Shown here in pieces: positions 13,477 through 24,002 of a stretch of 32,512 nt of DNA. The stretch covers positions 1 to 32,512 of the forward strand of contig USIE01000015.1 in NCBI GenBank assembly GCA_900554645.1, written 5' to 3'. The notes under the pieces were generated by a model. That model saw nothing but the letters and a program-made list of their open reading frames with translations, had not been told where the DNA came from and ran no database searches. The position numbers and the translations under genes are program-made. Source of the stretch: an uncultured Collinsella sp. Its GTDB lineage: Bacteria > Actinomycetota > Coriobacteriia > Coriobacteriales > Coriobacteriaceae. The stretch's first letter is position 1, and each line of letters begins with the position of its first letter.

Positions 13477-13478
13477 AG

Positions 13479-14423
13479 ATGCTCAAGACTCCTCTCTGCG
13501 ATCTGCTCGGCATCGAAAAGCCCGTGTTCCAGGGCGGTATGGCCTGGATTGCCGATGCTTCGCTGGCGTCCGCAGTGTCCGAGGCGGGTGGCTTAGGCAT
13601 CATCGCGGCCATGAACGCCGACGCCAACTGGCTTCGCGACCAGATTCATAAGCTGCGCGCCAGGACGGATAAGCCCTTTGGCGTCAACGTCATGCTCATG
13701 AGCCCGTTTGCCGACGAGGTCGCGCAGGTCGTGATTGACGAGCGAGTGCCGGTCGTCGTGACGGGCGCCGGCAATCCCGCCAAGTACATGAAGGCGTGGA
13801 ACGAGGCGGGCATCAAGGTCATCCCGGTCGTTGCCTCGGTGGCGCTGGCGCGCCTCGTGGCACGTCGTGGAGCCACGGCGGTTGTTGCCGAGGGTACCGA
13901 ATCGGGCGGCCATATTGGCGAGACCTCGACGATGGCACTGGTGCCGCAGGTCGTCGATGCGGTCGACATTCCCGTCGTGGCCGCCGGCGGTATTGCCGAC
14001 GGCCGCGGCGTGGCGGCCGCCTTTATGCTGGGCGCCGAAGGCGTGCAAGTGGGTACGCGCTTTCTGGTCGCAGACGAGTGCACCGTCTCGGAGCAGTACA
14101 AAGAGATGGTCCTGAAGGCCAACGACACTTCGACGCGTGCGACCGGTCGCTCGACGGGACATCCAGTGCGCGCCCTCAAGAGCCCCTTCACCAACGCCTA
14201 TGCCAAGAGCGAGGGTTCCGGCGCGAGTGCCGAGGAGCTCGGTGCTATGGGAACCGGTGCGCTGCGTAAGGCCGCCAAGGACGGCAACTACGAAGAGGGT
14301 TCGTTTTTGTGTGGACAGATTGCCGGCATGGTCAACGAGCGCCAGAGCGCACGCGAAATCGTTGACGACCTGGTCGATGGCGCCGAGCACGTCCTGAAGG
14401 GTGCGTGCGCATGGGTGGCGTAG
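13479..14423 (+). CDS. fabK: enoyl-ACP reductase II (FMN-dependent)
   Basis: FabK catalyses the last reduction of the elongation cycle with FMN and NAD(P)H. The protein (314 residues) is a nitronate-monooxygenase-like TIM barrel: MLKTPLCDLLGIEKPVFQGG at the N-terminus, the flavin-loop motif EGTESGGHIGETSTMALVPQ near residue 145, and AAGGIADGRGVAAAFMLGAE. Position directly after acpP and before fabD is the same as in Streptococcus, where FabK was first defined, and supports this over nitronate monooxygenase. No fabI or fabL is in the window, so this is the enoyl reductase of the operon. Confidence 0.94.
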   Translation: MLKTPLCDLLGIEKPVFQGGMAWIADASLASAVSEAGGLGIIAAMNADANWLRDQIHKLRARTDKPFGVNVMLMSPFADEVAQVVIDERVPVVVTGAGNPAKYMKAWNEAGIKVIPVVASVALARLVARRGATAVVAEGTESGGHIGETSTMALVPQVVDAVDIPVVAAGGIADGRGVAAAFMLGAEGVQVGTRFLVADECTVSEQYKEMVLKANDTSTRATGRSTGHPVRALKSPFTNAYAKSEGSGASAEELGAMGTGALRKAAKDGNYEEGSFLCGQIAGMVNERQSAREIVDDLVDGAEHVLKGACAWVA

Positions 14424-15337
14424 CGTTTTTGTTTGCCGGCCAGGGTGCCCAGCACCCCGCGATGGGCGTCGACTTGATCGAGACATCGCCGGCGGCCGCC
14501 GAGGTATTCGCCATTGCCGACGAGGTGCGCCCGGGGACCAGCGAGCAATGCCGGAGTGCCTCCAAGGAGGAGCTCTCGCAGACCGAGAACACGCAGCCGT
14601 GCGTGTTCGTTCACGACCTGGCAGCGGCTGCCGCCCTGCGTGAGCGTGGCGTGGTACCTGCCGCCTGTGCGGGATTCTCGCTGGGCGAGGTCGCCGCGCT
14701 CACCTTTGCGGGGGCGTTCGATACGCGAGCGGGCTTTGAGCTCGTGTGCGAGCGCGCGGCGCTGATGGCCGCGGCTGCCGAGCGCCATCCGGGCGGCATG
14801 CGCGCCGTCATCAAGCTCGATGCGGCGCAAGTCGAGGGCCTGGCAAAACAGGCCGGCGAGGACTGCTGGCCAGTCAACTACAACAGCCCACAGCAGACGG
14901 TTGTGGCCGGAGCGCCCGAGGCGCTGCAGGAGCTCGACGTCCTAGTAAAAGAGGCTGGCGGCCGCGCCATGAAGGTCGCGGTGTCGGGTGCATTTCATAG
15001 CCCCTATATGGCCGAGGCGACCTGTGGCCTTGCCGCATATATTGAGGCCGGTCACGCGCCGTCCCCGTTGCTCATTCCTGTTTTGGCAAATATGACAGCG
15101 GCGCCCTATCCGGCGGATCCCCAGACGGCATCGGATGTCTTGGCCAATCAGGTGAGCCATGCCGTACGCTGGGTCGATACGCTGCATGCTCTGCAGGATC
15201 AAGGCATCGACACATTTATTGAGGTCGGCCCCGGCAAAACGCTGTCCGGCCTGGTCAAGCGTACGCTGAGCGACGTTCGTGTGTATTCGTGCGAGACGGC
15301 CGAGCAGGTCGCAGCTATTGCCGACGAGCTCGCATAG
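14411..15337 (+). CDS. fabD: malonyl-CoA:ACP transacylase
   Basis: FabD moves the malonyl group from CoA to ACP. The N-terminal FLFAGQGAQHPAMG is diagnostic. The nucleophile is Ser90 in GFSLGEVAAL and the partner is His196 in SGAFHSPYM. The usual GHSLG motif reads GFSLG here; streptococcal FabD reads GLSLG, so this should not abolish activity. ATG 14411 is chosen since AAGG lies 9 nt upstream; GTG 14405 is the alternative. The start overlaps the end of fabK by 13 nt, pointing to translational coupling. Length is 308 residues. Confidence 0.95.
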   Translation: MGGVAFLFAGQGAQHPAMGVDLIETSPAAAEVFAIADEVRPGTSEQCRSASKEELSQTENTQPCVFVHDLAAAAALRERGVVPAACAGFSLGEVAALTFAGAFDTRAGFELVCERAALMAAAAERHPGGMRAVIKLDAAQVEGLAKQAGEDCWPVNYNSPQQTVVAGAPEALQELDVLVKEAGGRAMKVAVSGAFHSPYMAEATCGLAAYIEAGHAPSPLLIPVLANMTAAPYPADPQTASDVLANQVSHAVRWVDTLHALQDQGIDTFIEVGPGKTLSGLVKRTLSDVRVYSCETAEQVAAIADELA

Positions 15338-15367
15338 TCCACAGGGCTGTAACCCGAAAGGAATGAC

Positions 15368-16141
15368 ATGGGCAACTTGAACAATGGCGTGCTCGAGCGC
15401 AACGACTCACGTCGCGTGGCACTGGTCACGGGCGGCTCGCGGGGTATCGGCCGCGCCTGCGCTATCGGTCTGGCGGAGGATGGCTGCGATATCGCCGTCG
15501 TCTATGCCGGCAGCGTCGATGCGGCGCGCGAGACGTGCGACGCCTGCGAGGCGGCTGGCGCCACGGCGCGCTCATATCAATGCGACGTGGCCGACCCCGC
15601 TGCCGTCAACGCGTGCGTGGAAGCGGTCCTCAACGACTTTGGCTCCATTTGGGCGCTCGTCAACAACGCTGGCATCACCCGCGATGGCCTGCTCATGCGC
15701 ATGGGCGATGACGCCTTCGATCGCGTGCTCGATGTCAATCTTAAAGGAACGTTTAACACGACGCGCGCGCTCACCAAGACCTTTATGCGCCAGCGCGGCG
15801 GCTGCGTCGTCAACATGAGCTCGGTCGTGGGCCTGATGGGCAATGCCGGGCAAGCCAACTACGCTGCCTCCAAGGCGGGCGTGATCGGCCTGACCAAGGC
15901 GGTGGCGCGCGAGCTTGCGCCCCGCGGCGTACGAGTGAACGCGGTTGCCCCCGGGTTTGTCGAGACGGATATGACGGCAAAGCTCTCGGAGAAGGTGCGT
16001 ACGGTAACCGAGGAGCAGATTCCCCTTAAGCGTATGGCGCGCCCCGAGGAGGTGGCCGGCGTAGTGCGCTTTTTGGCGAGTGATGCGGCTGCCTACATTA
16101 CGGGCGAGGTCGTGCGCGTCGACGGCGGAATGGCGATGTAG
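15368..16141 (+). CDS. fabG: 3-oxoacyl-ACP reductase
   Basis: FabG is the NADPH-dependent ketoreductase of the elongation cycle (257 residues). Short-chain dehydrogenase motifs are all present: VTGGSRGIGRA near residues 20-30 for cofactor binding, NNAGITRDGLLMRM, the catalytic Ser in MSSVVGLMGNAGQANYAASK with Tyr and Lys at its end, and GFVETDMT. ATG 15368 follows GAAAGGA. A 12-residue N-terminal extension precedes the Rossmann fold. Confidence 0.96.
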   Translation: MGNLNNGVLERNDSRRVALVTGGSRGIGRACAIGLAEDGCDIAVVYAGSVDAARETCDACEAAGATARSYQCDVADPAAVNACVEAVLNDFGSIWALVNNAGITRDGLLMRMGDDAFDRVLDVNLKGTFNTTRALTKTFMRQRGGCVVNMSSVVGLMGNAGQANYAASKAGVIGLTKAVARELAPRGVRVNAVAPGFVETDMTAKLSEKVRTVTEEQIPLKRMARPEEVAGVVRFLASDAAAYITGEVVRVDGGMAM

Positions 16142-16180
16142 AAACCAGGGCCGAAGAACGGCTTGGATGAGGAGACCATG

Positions 16181-17428
16181 ATGGAACAGAGAGTTGCAAT
16201 CACCGGTATCGGTGCCGTGTCGCCGCTCGGCAACACCGCGCTTGCCACCTGGGCGGCAATGTGTGCTGGCACGTGCGGCATCGGCCCGATCACGCACTTC
16301 GATGCCGATGCGTTTGCCGTCAAGGTGGCAGCCGAGGTCAAGGGCTTTGACGGCAACGAGTACTTTGGCAAGCGTGACGCCAAGCATCTCGACCCCTGCG
16401 TTCAGTTTGCGATGGCGGCTTCGGACGAAGCCATGCACGATGCGGGCTTTGATGTCGAAGGCGCCATCGATCGCGAGCGCCTGGGCGTCTACGTGGGCTC
16501 GGGCGTGGGCGGCATGACGACGCTCGTCGACAACGTCCATACGATTGCCGAACGTGGGCCCCGCCGCGCATCGCCCTATATGATCGCGATGATGATCCCC
16601 AACATGGCATCGGGCAATATCGCAATCCGCCACAAGGCAAAGGGCCCGACCCTGCCCGTGGTGACCGCGTGCGCAACCTCGGCCCATGCGGTGGGCGAGG
16701 CGTTCCGCGCCATAAAGCACGGCTATGCCGACGCGATCCTCGCGGGCGGCGCCGAGGCCGCAATTATCCCCGATGCCGTTGCGGGCTTTACGTCCTGCCG
16801 CGCATTGACCACCAACCCTGATCCCGCGACGGCTTGCCGCCCGTTCGATGCAGACCGCGATGGCTTTGTGATGGGCGAGGGCGCCTGCGTGCTCGTGCTC
16901 GAGAGCATGGAACATGCGCAGGCGCGCGGTGCGCACATTTATGCCGAGGTCGTGGGCTACGGCAACACCGATGATGCCTATCACATCACGAGCCCTGATC
17001 CCGAGGCTGCCGGCATTGCCCGCGCGATATCGCTGGCGGTGACCGAGGGCGACGTCAGGCCTTCCGAGGGCCTCTACATCAATGCCCACGGCACATCGAC
17101 CAAGCTCAACGATTCGTCCGAGACGGCGGGCATTAAGCGTGCGCTCGGCGAGGACGCGGCGCGCGCCGCGCACGTCTCGTCGACTAAGTCGATGACCGGC
17201 CACATGATCGGTGCCACGGGCGCCATCGAGGTCATGGCCTGCGCCATGGCGCTCGAGCAGGGCGTGGTGCCGCCGACCATTAACTACCGCACGCCCGATC
17301 CCGCCTGCGATCTTGATTACACGCCTAATCGAGCGGTTCGCGCCGACCTTACCTGGGCGCTTTCGACCAACCTGGGCTTTGGCGGACACAACGCCGCCAT
17401 CGCGCTGCGTAGATATACGAGGAGCTAG
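16181..17428 (+). CDS. fabF: beta-ketoacyl-ACP synthase II
   Basis: FabF elongates acyl-ACP by condensation with malonyl-ACP. The Cys-His-His triad is intact: Cys164 in TACATSAHAVGEA, His303 in INAHGTSTKLND and His341 in KSMTGHMIGATGA. Length is 415 residues with start at ATG 16181, 6 nt after GAGGAG (16169-16174); ATG 16178 and TTG 16163 are in-frame alternatives. It lies between fabG and accB, with 3 bases to accB. Confidence 0.96.
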   Translation: MEQRVAITGIGAVSPLGNTALATWAAMCAGTCGIGPITHFDADAFAVKVAAEVKGFDGNEYFGKRDAKHLDPCVQFAMAASDEAMHDAGFDVEGAIDRERLGVYVGSGVGGMTTLVDNVHTIAERGPRRASPYMIAMMIPNMASGNIAIRHKAKGPTLPVVTACATSAHAVGEAFRAIKHGYADAILAGGAEAAIIPDAVAGFTSCRALTTNPDPATACRPFDADRDGFVMGEGACVLVLESMEHAQARGAHIYAEVVGYGNTDDAYHITSPDPEAAGIARAISLAVTEGDVRPSEGLYINAHGTSTKLNDSSETAGIKRALGEDAARAAHVSSTKSMTGHMIGATGAIEVMACAMALEQGVVPPTINYRTPDPACDLDYTPNRAVRADLTWALSTNLGFGGHNAAIALRRYTRS

Positions 17429-17431
17429 AGC

Positions 17432-17905
17432 ATGGATTCCAAAAGACTTGCCGAGATAGCCGATGTTATGGAGGACCGCGGCCTCACGCGCGTGCGCGTT
17501 GAGGAGCCCGATGGCACCGCGGTCGAACTCGAGCGCGCGAGCGCCGCACAGCCGGTTGCCGTGCCCATGCCCATGCCGAGCGCTATGGCCGCTCCAGTTG
17601 CAGCTCCCACAGTCGCGCCTGCCGCACCGGAACCCGCCGCGCAGGCGCCTGTTGCCGCACCGGAGCCCAAGGGCACCGAGGTGACCGCTCCCATGGTCGG
17701 CGTTTTCTATGCTGCCCCGGCGCCGGGCGACGAACCGTTTGTGCGCGTGGGCTCCAAGGTCAAGGCCGGCGAGACCCTCTGCATCATCGAGGCCATGAAG
17801 GTTCTCAACGAGGTGACGGCCGAGGCGGATGGCGAGGTGCTCGAGATCTGCGTGGCCGACGGCGACCTCGTTGAGTTTGGCAGCTGCCTCATGAGGATCG
17901 GATAG
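17432..17905 (+). CDS. accB: biotin carboxyl carrier protein of acetyl-CoA carboxylase
   Basis: AccB carries the carboxyl group on biotin bound to Lys123 in the motif EAMKVLNEV. The protein (157 residues) has an N-terminal helix region, a Pro/Ala-rich flexible linker (about residues 43-85) and a C-terminal biotinyl domain starting near TEVTAPMVGVFY. It is a substrate of the BirA encoded upstream. The ATG is 4 bases after the fabF stop. Confidence 0.96.
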   Translation: MDSKRLAEIADVMEDRGLTRVRVEEPDGTAVELERASAAQPVAVPMPMPSAMAAPVAAPTVAPAAPEPAAQAPVAAPEPKGTEVTAPMVGVFYAAPAPGDEPFVRVGSKVKAGETLCIIEAMKVLNEVTAEADGEVLEICVADGDLVEFGSCLMRIG

Positions 17906-17914
17906 GTGATATCC

Positions 17915-18337
17915 ATGAACAAAGAAGAGCTCAAGAAGCTGTTGCCGCATCGCGAGCCGATGCTTTTGCTTGACGAAGCCGAGCTAGTGGGCGACGAGGC
18001 CCACGGCAAGATCACGATTACGGGCGACGAGTACTTTTTGCAGGGGCATTTTCCGGGAAACCCGGTGGTCCCCGGCGTGATTCAGTGCGAGATGCTCGCC
18101 CAGAACTGCTGCGTGCTGCTGATGGGCGATGAGGAGGCGCGCGGCGCGACGCCGTTCTACACGAGTCTGGACAAGGTGCGCTTTAAGCGTCCGGTGCGCC
18201 CGGGCGACACGGTGGATCTGGTGTGCTCCATCACGCGTGCGCGCGGGCCGTTCCGCTTTGCGACAGGTACTGTGAGCGTCAACGGTGAGGTTTGCTGCCG
18301 CGCCGATATGTCCTTTGCACTCATGCACGAAAGTTAA
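17915..18337 (+). CDS. fabZ: 3-hydroxyacyl-ACP dehydratase
   Basis: FabZ removes water from 3-hydroxyacyl-ACP. The hot-dog fold signature is complete: LPHREPMLLLDE at the N-terminus, catalytic His45 in GHFPGNPVVPG and Glu59 in GVIQCEMLAQ. ATG 17915 (140 residues) is 6 nt from an AGGTG that overlaps the accB stop; GTG 17906, immediately after that stop, is the alternative and adds three residues. Its position between accB and accC matches the streptococcal order. Confidence 0.96.
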   Translation: MNKEELKKLLPHREPMLLLDEAELVGDEAHGKITITGDEYFLQGHFPGNPVVPGVIQCEMLAQNCCVLLMGDEEARGATPFYTSLDKVRFKRPVRPGDTVDLVCSITRARGPFRFATGTVSVNGEVCCRADMSFALMHES

Positions 18338-18347
18338 GGAAGGCTTC

Positions 18348-19677
<1,330 letters not shown>

Positions 19678-19691
<14 letters not shown>

Positions 19692-21402
19692 AAAAGCGAA
19701 GACGGTCAACGTCCTCGAGGGACCGATGACCGAGTCGTGCGCCGAGTTTCCCGCGCGCCACGTGTTTATCAAGTGCCCGGAGTGCCGCCGCGTGATCGAT
19801 GAGGCGCGCCTGCACGACAACCTCGAGGTCTGCCCTCGTTGCGGAAAACACTTTCGCGTGAGCGGTCGCGCGCGCATGCGCATGACGGTTGACGAGGGCA
19901 CGTTTGAGGAATGGGATGCCAATCTGGCGTCGGAGGACTTCCTCTCGTTTCCCGGTTATGCCGACAAGCTCAAGAGCGTGAGCGAGCGTTCGGGCGAGCG
20001 CGATGCCGTTGTGTGCGGTAGAGGCAAAATCTGCGGTTGCGATACGGCGCTCTTCTTTATGGACGCCAACTTTATGATGGGCTCGATGGGTTCCGTGGTG
20101 GGCGAGAAGATCTGTCGCACATTTGAGCATGCGACCGAGCTGGGGTTGTCAGTTGTCGGCTTTACCGTTTCGGGCGGTGCGCGCATGCAAGAGGGCGTGA
20201 CATCGCTTATGCAGATGGCCAAGATTTCTGCGGCGGTTAGGCGCCACAGCGAGGCGGGCGGCCTGTATATCACGGTGCTCACCGACCCCACGACCGGAGG
20301 CGTAACCGCGAGTTTTGCCATGGAGGGCGACATTATCCTGGCCGAGCCCGATGCCCTGACGGCATTTGCCGGTCCGCGCGTGATCGAGCAGAACATGCAC
20401 AAGCGCCTGCCCAAGGGATTCCAGCGCTCCGAGTTTTTGCTGGAGCACGGCTTTTGCGATGCCGTTGTTCCGCGTGGCGAGATTGCGCTCACGGTAGGCG
20501 AGCTGCTGGCGCTGCACGCAGGGCACGCGCCCGGCCTGGGGGCACCGCATGAGATCGTGCATATGGGTCGCCGCGGCAAAAAGCTGGGACACTTGTTCAG
20601 GCGCTCGGCCGCACCAAAAACCGCGCTCGAGATTGTCAAGCAGACCCGCTCGGCAGATCGCGCCACGGCAGGCGAGATGATCTCGCTGGGCCTGGATGGA
20701 TTTGTGGAGCTGCACGGCGACCGCTACTTTGGCGACGACGCTGCTGTGGTGGCTGGCATTGGCTGGAAAGACGGACGCCCCGTAACGGTCATCGCCATCG
20801 AGCGCGGCACCACGACCAAAGAGCGCATGCGTCGCAACTTTGGTATGGCACATCCCGAGGGCTACCGCAAAGCGCGTCGCCTTATGCGCCAGGCCGAAAA
20901 GTTTGGTCGACCGGTTCTGTGCCTGGTCGATACTTCGGGCGCGTTTTGCGGTATCGGTGCCGAGGAACGCGGCCAGGGTGAGGCGATTGCCCAGAACCTC
21001 ATGGAGATGAGCGGCCTTAAGACGCCGATTGTCTCGGTGGTGACAGGCGAGGGCGGCTCTGGTGGCGCGCTGGCGCTGTCCGTGGCCGACCGCATCCTGA
21101 TGCTCTCGAGCTCGGCCTATTCGGTCGTGAGCCCCGAGGCCTGTGCGTCGATCCTGTGGAAGGATACCGAGCGTGCGAATGAGGCCGCCGAGGCGCTTAA
21201 GCTCACGGCCCCCGATCTGCTGGCGCTCGGCATCATCGACGGCATTGTTGACGATAAGGGCCTGTCGCATGAGGAGATCGCCGGTGCCGTCATGTCCTCG
21301 GCATTTGATGCCTTCGATACGCTTGGGCGGCTCGACGACGCGACCCTCACAAACCTCCGCTACCAAAAGTACCGCGCAATCGGTCAGTACCGCACGATGT
21401 GA
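19678..21402 (+). CDS. accDA: acetyl-CoA carboxylase carboxyltransferase, fused beta-alpha
   Basis: One 574-residue chain contains both carboxyltransferase subunits, which transfer the carboxyl group from biotin to acetyl-CoA. The AccD half (about 1-285) has a four-cysteine zinc ribbon (CPEC...CPRC, about 34-57) and GSMGSVVGEKICR followed by SGGARMQEG. The AccA half (about 300-574) has FVELHGDRYFGDDAAVV, NFGMAHPEGYRKARRLM, GAFCGIGAEERGQGEAIAQN and GEGGSGGALALSVADRI. No stop or frameshift separates them. In most bacteria accD and accA are separate genes. A second in-frame ATG at 19684 is possible. It ends the fatty-acid operon; a hairpin (ATGTGAC / GTCACAT, 21397-21427) overlaps the stop but lacks a T-run. 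Confidence 0.95.
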
Positions 21403-21442
21403 CAAAGGGACGGCCCGTATGTCACATTGGGAAAGGCGTTCC

Positions 21443-22657
21443 ATGTCACAAGTTTCTAGAACCTCGTCTACAACGACGGTTTCATCAAACGCCATGGCCG
21501 TGGTGGACTATCTGTCCAAAAGCATGATGTCGGCGCTGCCCTTTATTGTCTGCGCGGCGTTGTTCCGCACCGTCGCCGTCATTATGGGCGAAGGCATGCT
21601 GGGCCTGTGGTCTGCCGATTCCGAAATCTATCGCCTGTTCTACAGTTGGCTCTATAACGCCGGCTACTACTTTTTGCCCATTTATCTTGGTTGGGCGGCC
21701 GCCCGCCAGCTCGGTTGCTCGGAGCAGCTGGGCATGATGCTGGGCGGCGTATTGATTGCGCCCGATCTGCTTAAGCTTGTCGATGCCGCATCGACGACGG
21801 GGGCATCGATGACTTCCGTGTATGGTCTGCTTCCTGCGCCGGTCAACGATTACACGACGACTGTTATTCCGGTTCTCATCTCGGTGCCCGTGCTATGGCG
21901 AGTGGAGTGTTTCTTTAAGCGCGTTATCCCTAAGGCCGTGGCGTTTTCGTTCGTTCCGTTTGCGACCATGCTTGTCATGGTTCCGGTTTCGCTGTGTATT
22001 ACGGCGCCGGCGGGCAGCTATCTGGGCATGCTGTTGGGCCAGCTTATGTTTATGCTTGGCAATTCCGGTGGCATCGTGTCGCTGCTCACGCTCATGGGGC
22101 TTGCCGCGGGCTGGGAGTTCCTAAAGATCGCCGGCGTCAGCAACGTTGTCCTATCGCTCGCCTATGTGCAGTTTATGAGTGTGGGAACGGATTCGTGCAT
22201 CCTGATCGCCGCGACGATGGCAACGTTCGCCGTTTGGGGCATGCCCTTTGGCGCGTCGCTTCGCGTTGCGGATAAGGACGAGAAGGCGCTCATGCTGGGC
22301 TATTCAATCTCGGGTGTTCTTGGCGGCGTAAGCGAGCCGGCGCTGTACGGTTGCGGCTTTAAATATGGCAGGTGCCTCACATGCATGGCCATTGGCGGCG
22401 CCGTCGGAGGCCTTGTTGCGGCCGTGGGCCACGTTACGGCCTATACCATCGGCATGACGAATGTCCTCATGGTCATTGGCTTTGCCACGGGCGGCATCTC
22501 GAACCTGCTGTGGTGCTGCGCTGCCGGCGGTGTGGCATTTGCGGTGTCTGCGGCGCTGAGCTACTGCTTTGGTGTGGTGCCGACGAAGGGGCAGACGACG
22601 GGGGACGGAGCCGATTCACCCGAAACCTCGAAGAGCGTGGCCGAAGTAAGCGCGTAA
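21443..22657 (+). CDS. orphan PTS EIIC-type sugar permease
   Basis: This 404-residue membrane protein matches the glucose/beta-glucoside-type EIIC fold: many hydrophobic helices, and GVLGGVSEPALYGCGFKYGR near residues 290-310, equivalent to the conserved GITEPA-type sugar-binding motif. No EIIB or EIIA domain is fused or adjacent, so phosphorylation would need partners encoded elsewhere, or it acts differently. The substrate is not readable. ATG 21443 is chosen for the AAAGG 6 nt upstream; ATG 21419 is in frame, 9 nt after AAGGGA, and lies within the hairpin following accDA. Whether it is co-transcribed with accDA is uncertain. Confidence 0.8.
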   Translation: MSQVSRTSSTTTVSSNAMAVVDYLSKSMMSALPFIVCAALFRTVAVIMGEGMLGLWSADSEIYRLFYSWLYNAGYYFLPIYLGWAAARQLGCSEQLGMMLGGVLIAPDLLKLVDAASTTGASMTSVYGLLPAPVNDYTTTVIPVLISVPVLWRVECFFKRVIPKAVAFSFVPFATMLVMVPVSLCITAPAGSYLGMLLGQLMFMLGNSGGIVSLLTLMGLAAGWEFLKIAGVSNVVLSLAYVQFMSVGTDSCILIAATMATFAVWGMPFGASLRVADKDEKALMLGYSISGVLGGVSEPALYGCGFKYGRCLTCMAIGGAVGGLVAAVGHVTAYTIGMTNVLMVIGFATGGISNLLWCCAAGGVAFAVSAALSYCFGVVPTKGQTTGDGADSPETSKSVAEVSA

Positions 22658-22695
22658 ACCTGTGCGACACAAGGACGATTCCTTTGCCATATTCC

Positions 22696-22729
22696 AAGGC
22701 CGTGGCCCGTGTGGGTTGCGGCCTTTTTT
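22696..22729 (+). terminator. terminator after EIIC gene
   Basis: AAGGCCG (22696-22702) pairs with CGGCCTT (22719-22725), followed by TTTT. It is 39 bp after the EIIC stop. Confidence 0.8.
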
Positions 22730-22756
22730 GTATCTGGGGGACAAAGTGGCTACACT
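22728..22756 (+). promoter_or_regulatory. possible promoter of the CDF gene
   Basis: TTGTAT (22728-22733), a 17-bp spacer and TACACT (22751-22756) make a weak sigma-70-like promoter just after the terminator and 52 bp before the CDF start. The match is modest. Confidence 0.3.
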
Positions 22757-22808
22757 ACAATCCGTTTGAGCAATAGATATATAGGTAGTACCGTGGGGGC
22801 GGATGTAG

Positions 22809-23963
22809 ATGGTCGAGTGGATTGTTAAGCGTGCGCAGGGCGACCGTGCGCGCGTGGGCACGTTGACGGGCGTGGTGTGTATTCTCGCCAATGTGGCACT
22901 ATGCGCTGCGAAGGGCGTAATTGGCGTGCTGTCGGGATCGGTTTCGATTGTGGCGGATGCCATGAACAACCTGTCCGATGCAAGCTCGAATATCGTGAGC
23001 GTGCTGGGCTTTAAGCTGGCGAGCAAGCCGGCCGACCCCGAGCATCCTTACGGCCACGGTCGCTACGAGTATCTCTCGGGTTTGGTCGTGGCGGCGCTCG
23101 TGCTGCTTATTGGCATCGAACTGGTGAAGTCCTCGGTGGAGCGTATTGTCAACCCGGAGCCTGTCGAGTTCTCGCTTGCCCTGGTGGCGGTCCTGGCACT
23201 TTCGATGGTTGTAAAGCTGTGGATGGCGGCCCTCAACCAAAAGCTCGGCGATCGCATTGAGTCCGAGACGCTGCATGCGACCGCGCAGGATTCCAAGAAC
23301 GATGTCCTTGCCACAGGCGCCGTGTTGGCGTGCGCAATTGTTTCGCAGGTGACGCACATCAATCTTGACGCATGGGTCGGCCTTGCCGTTGGCGCCTATA
23401 TTGGCTGGAGCGGTTTTGAGCTCATCCAGGATACGGTGAGCCCGCTTTTGGGCCAGTCGCCCGATCCTAAGTTGGTCAAGCACATTCGAGACAAGATCAT
23501 GAGCTACCCCGGCGTTTTGGGCGTTCACGATTTGATGGTTCACGATTACGGTCCGGGCAGGAAGTTTGCAAGCGCACATGCCGAGATGGCGGCCGAGGCC
23601 AGCCCGCTGGAAAGTCACGACACGCTCGATAACATCGAGCAGGCGTTTAGGGACGAGGACGGCATGATCGTCACGCTCCATTACGATCCCATCGTGACCG
23701 ACGATCCAAAGGTGGCGAGCATGCGTTTACGCATTAACGCCATGGCCCAACAGATCGATAGCCGCCTTTCGATTCACGATCTGCGCTGTGTGCCGGGTCC
23801 TACGCACACCAACGTGATCTTTGACTGCGTGCGTCCCTCGGATATGGGCATGGACGCCGAGGACCTGAAGCACGCGTTGGCCCAGAGGGTCGAATCGGAA
23901 TACCCCAAGTCGATTGCCAAGATTACGATCGACGAAGACTACGTAGGACATACCCACGAGTAG
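22809..23963 (+). CDS. cation diffusion facilitator, manganese/zinc-type exporter
   Basis: This 384-residue protein is a CDF transporter that exports divalent metal ions in exchange for protons. It has about six membrane helices in the first 210 residues, with the site-A motif DAMNNLSDASSN in helix 2, then HPYGHGRYEYLSGL, and a paired helix 5 with HATAQDSKNDVLA. The NNLSD form, rather than the HxxxD of zinc exporters, is the form seen in manganese exporters such as MntE, so Mn is the better guess. The long C-terminal part appears to hold two tandem cytoplasmic dimerisation domains, longer than usual for the family. The phosphatase follows after 39 bp. Confidence 0.9.
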   Translation: MVEWIVKRAQGDRARVGTLTGVVCILANVALCAAKGVIGVLSGSVSIVADAMNNLSDASSNIVSVLGFKLASKPADPEHPYGHGRYEYLSGLVVAALVLLIGIELVKSSVERIVNPEPVEFSLALVAVLALSMVVKLWMAALNQKLGDRIESETLHATAQDSKNDVLATGAVLACAIVSQVTHINLDAWVGLAVGAYIGWSGFELIQDTVSPLLGQSPDPKLVKHIRDKIMSYPGVLGVHDLMVHDYGPGRKFASAHAEMAAEASPLESHDTLDNIEQAFRDEDGMIVTLHYDPIVTDDPKVASMRLRINAMAQQIDSRLSIHDLRCVPGPTHTNVIFDCVRPSDMGMDAEDLKHALAQRVESEYPKSIAKITIDEDYVGHTHE

Positions 23964-24002
23964 GGCTGTGCCGGCAAAGCAAGTTATACAGAAGGGGAGA
24001 GC

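Noticed and set aside
14672..14686. Loss of His in the GHSLG motif of FabD (GFSLG)
   Set aside because: Considered as inactivation, but streptococcal FabD also lacks this His (GLSLG); the nucleophile Ser and catalytic His are present.
15572..17950. Long minus-strand open frame (792 codons) opposite fabG-fabF-accB
   Set aside because: It is rich in His, Arg and Gly as expected from antisense of high-GC genes, and lies wholly across confirmed fatty-acid genes.
20149..21495. Minus-strand open frame (448 codons) opposite accDA
   Set aside because: Shadow of a confirmed gene with no recognisable domain or ribosome site.
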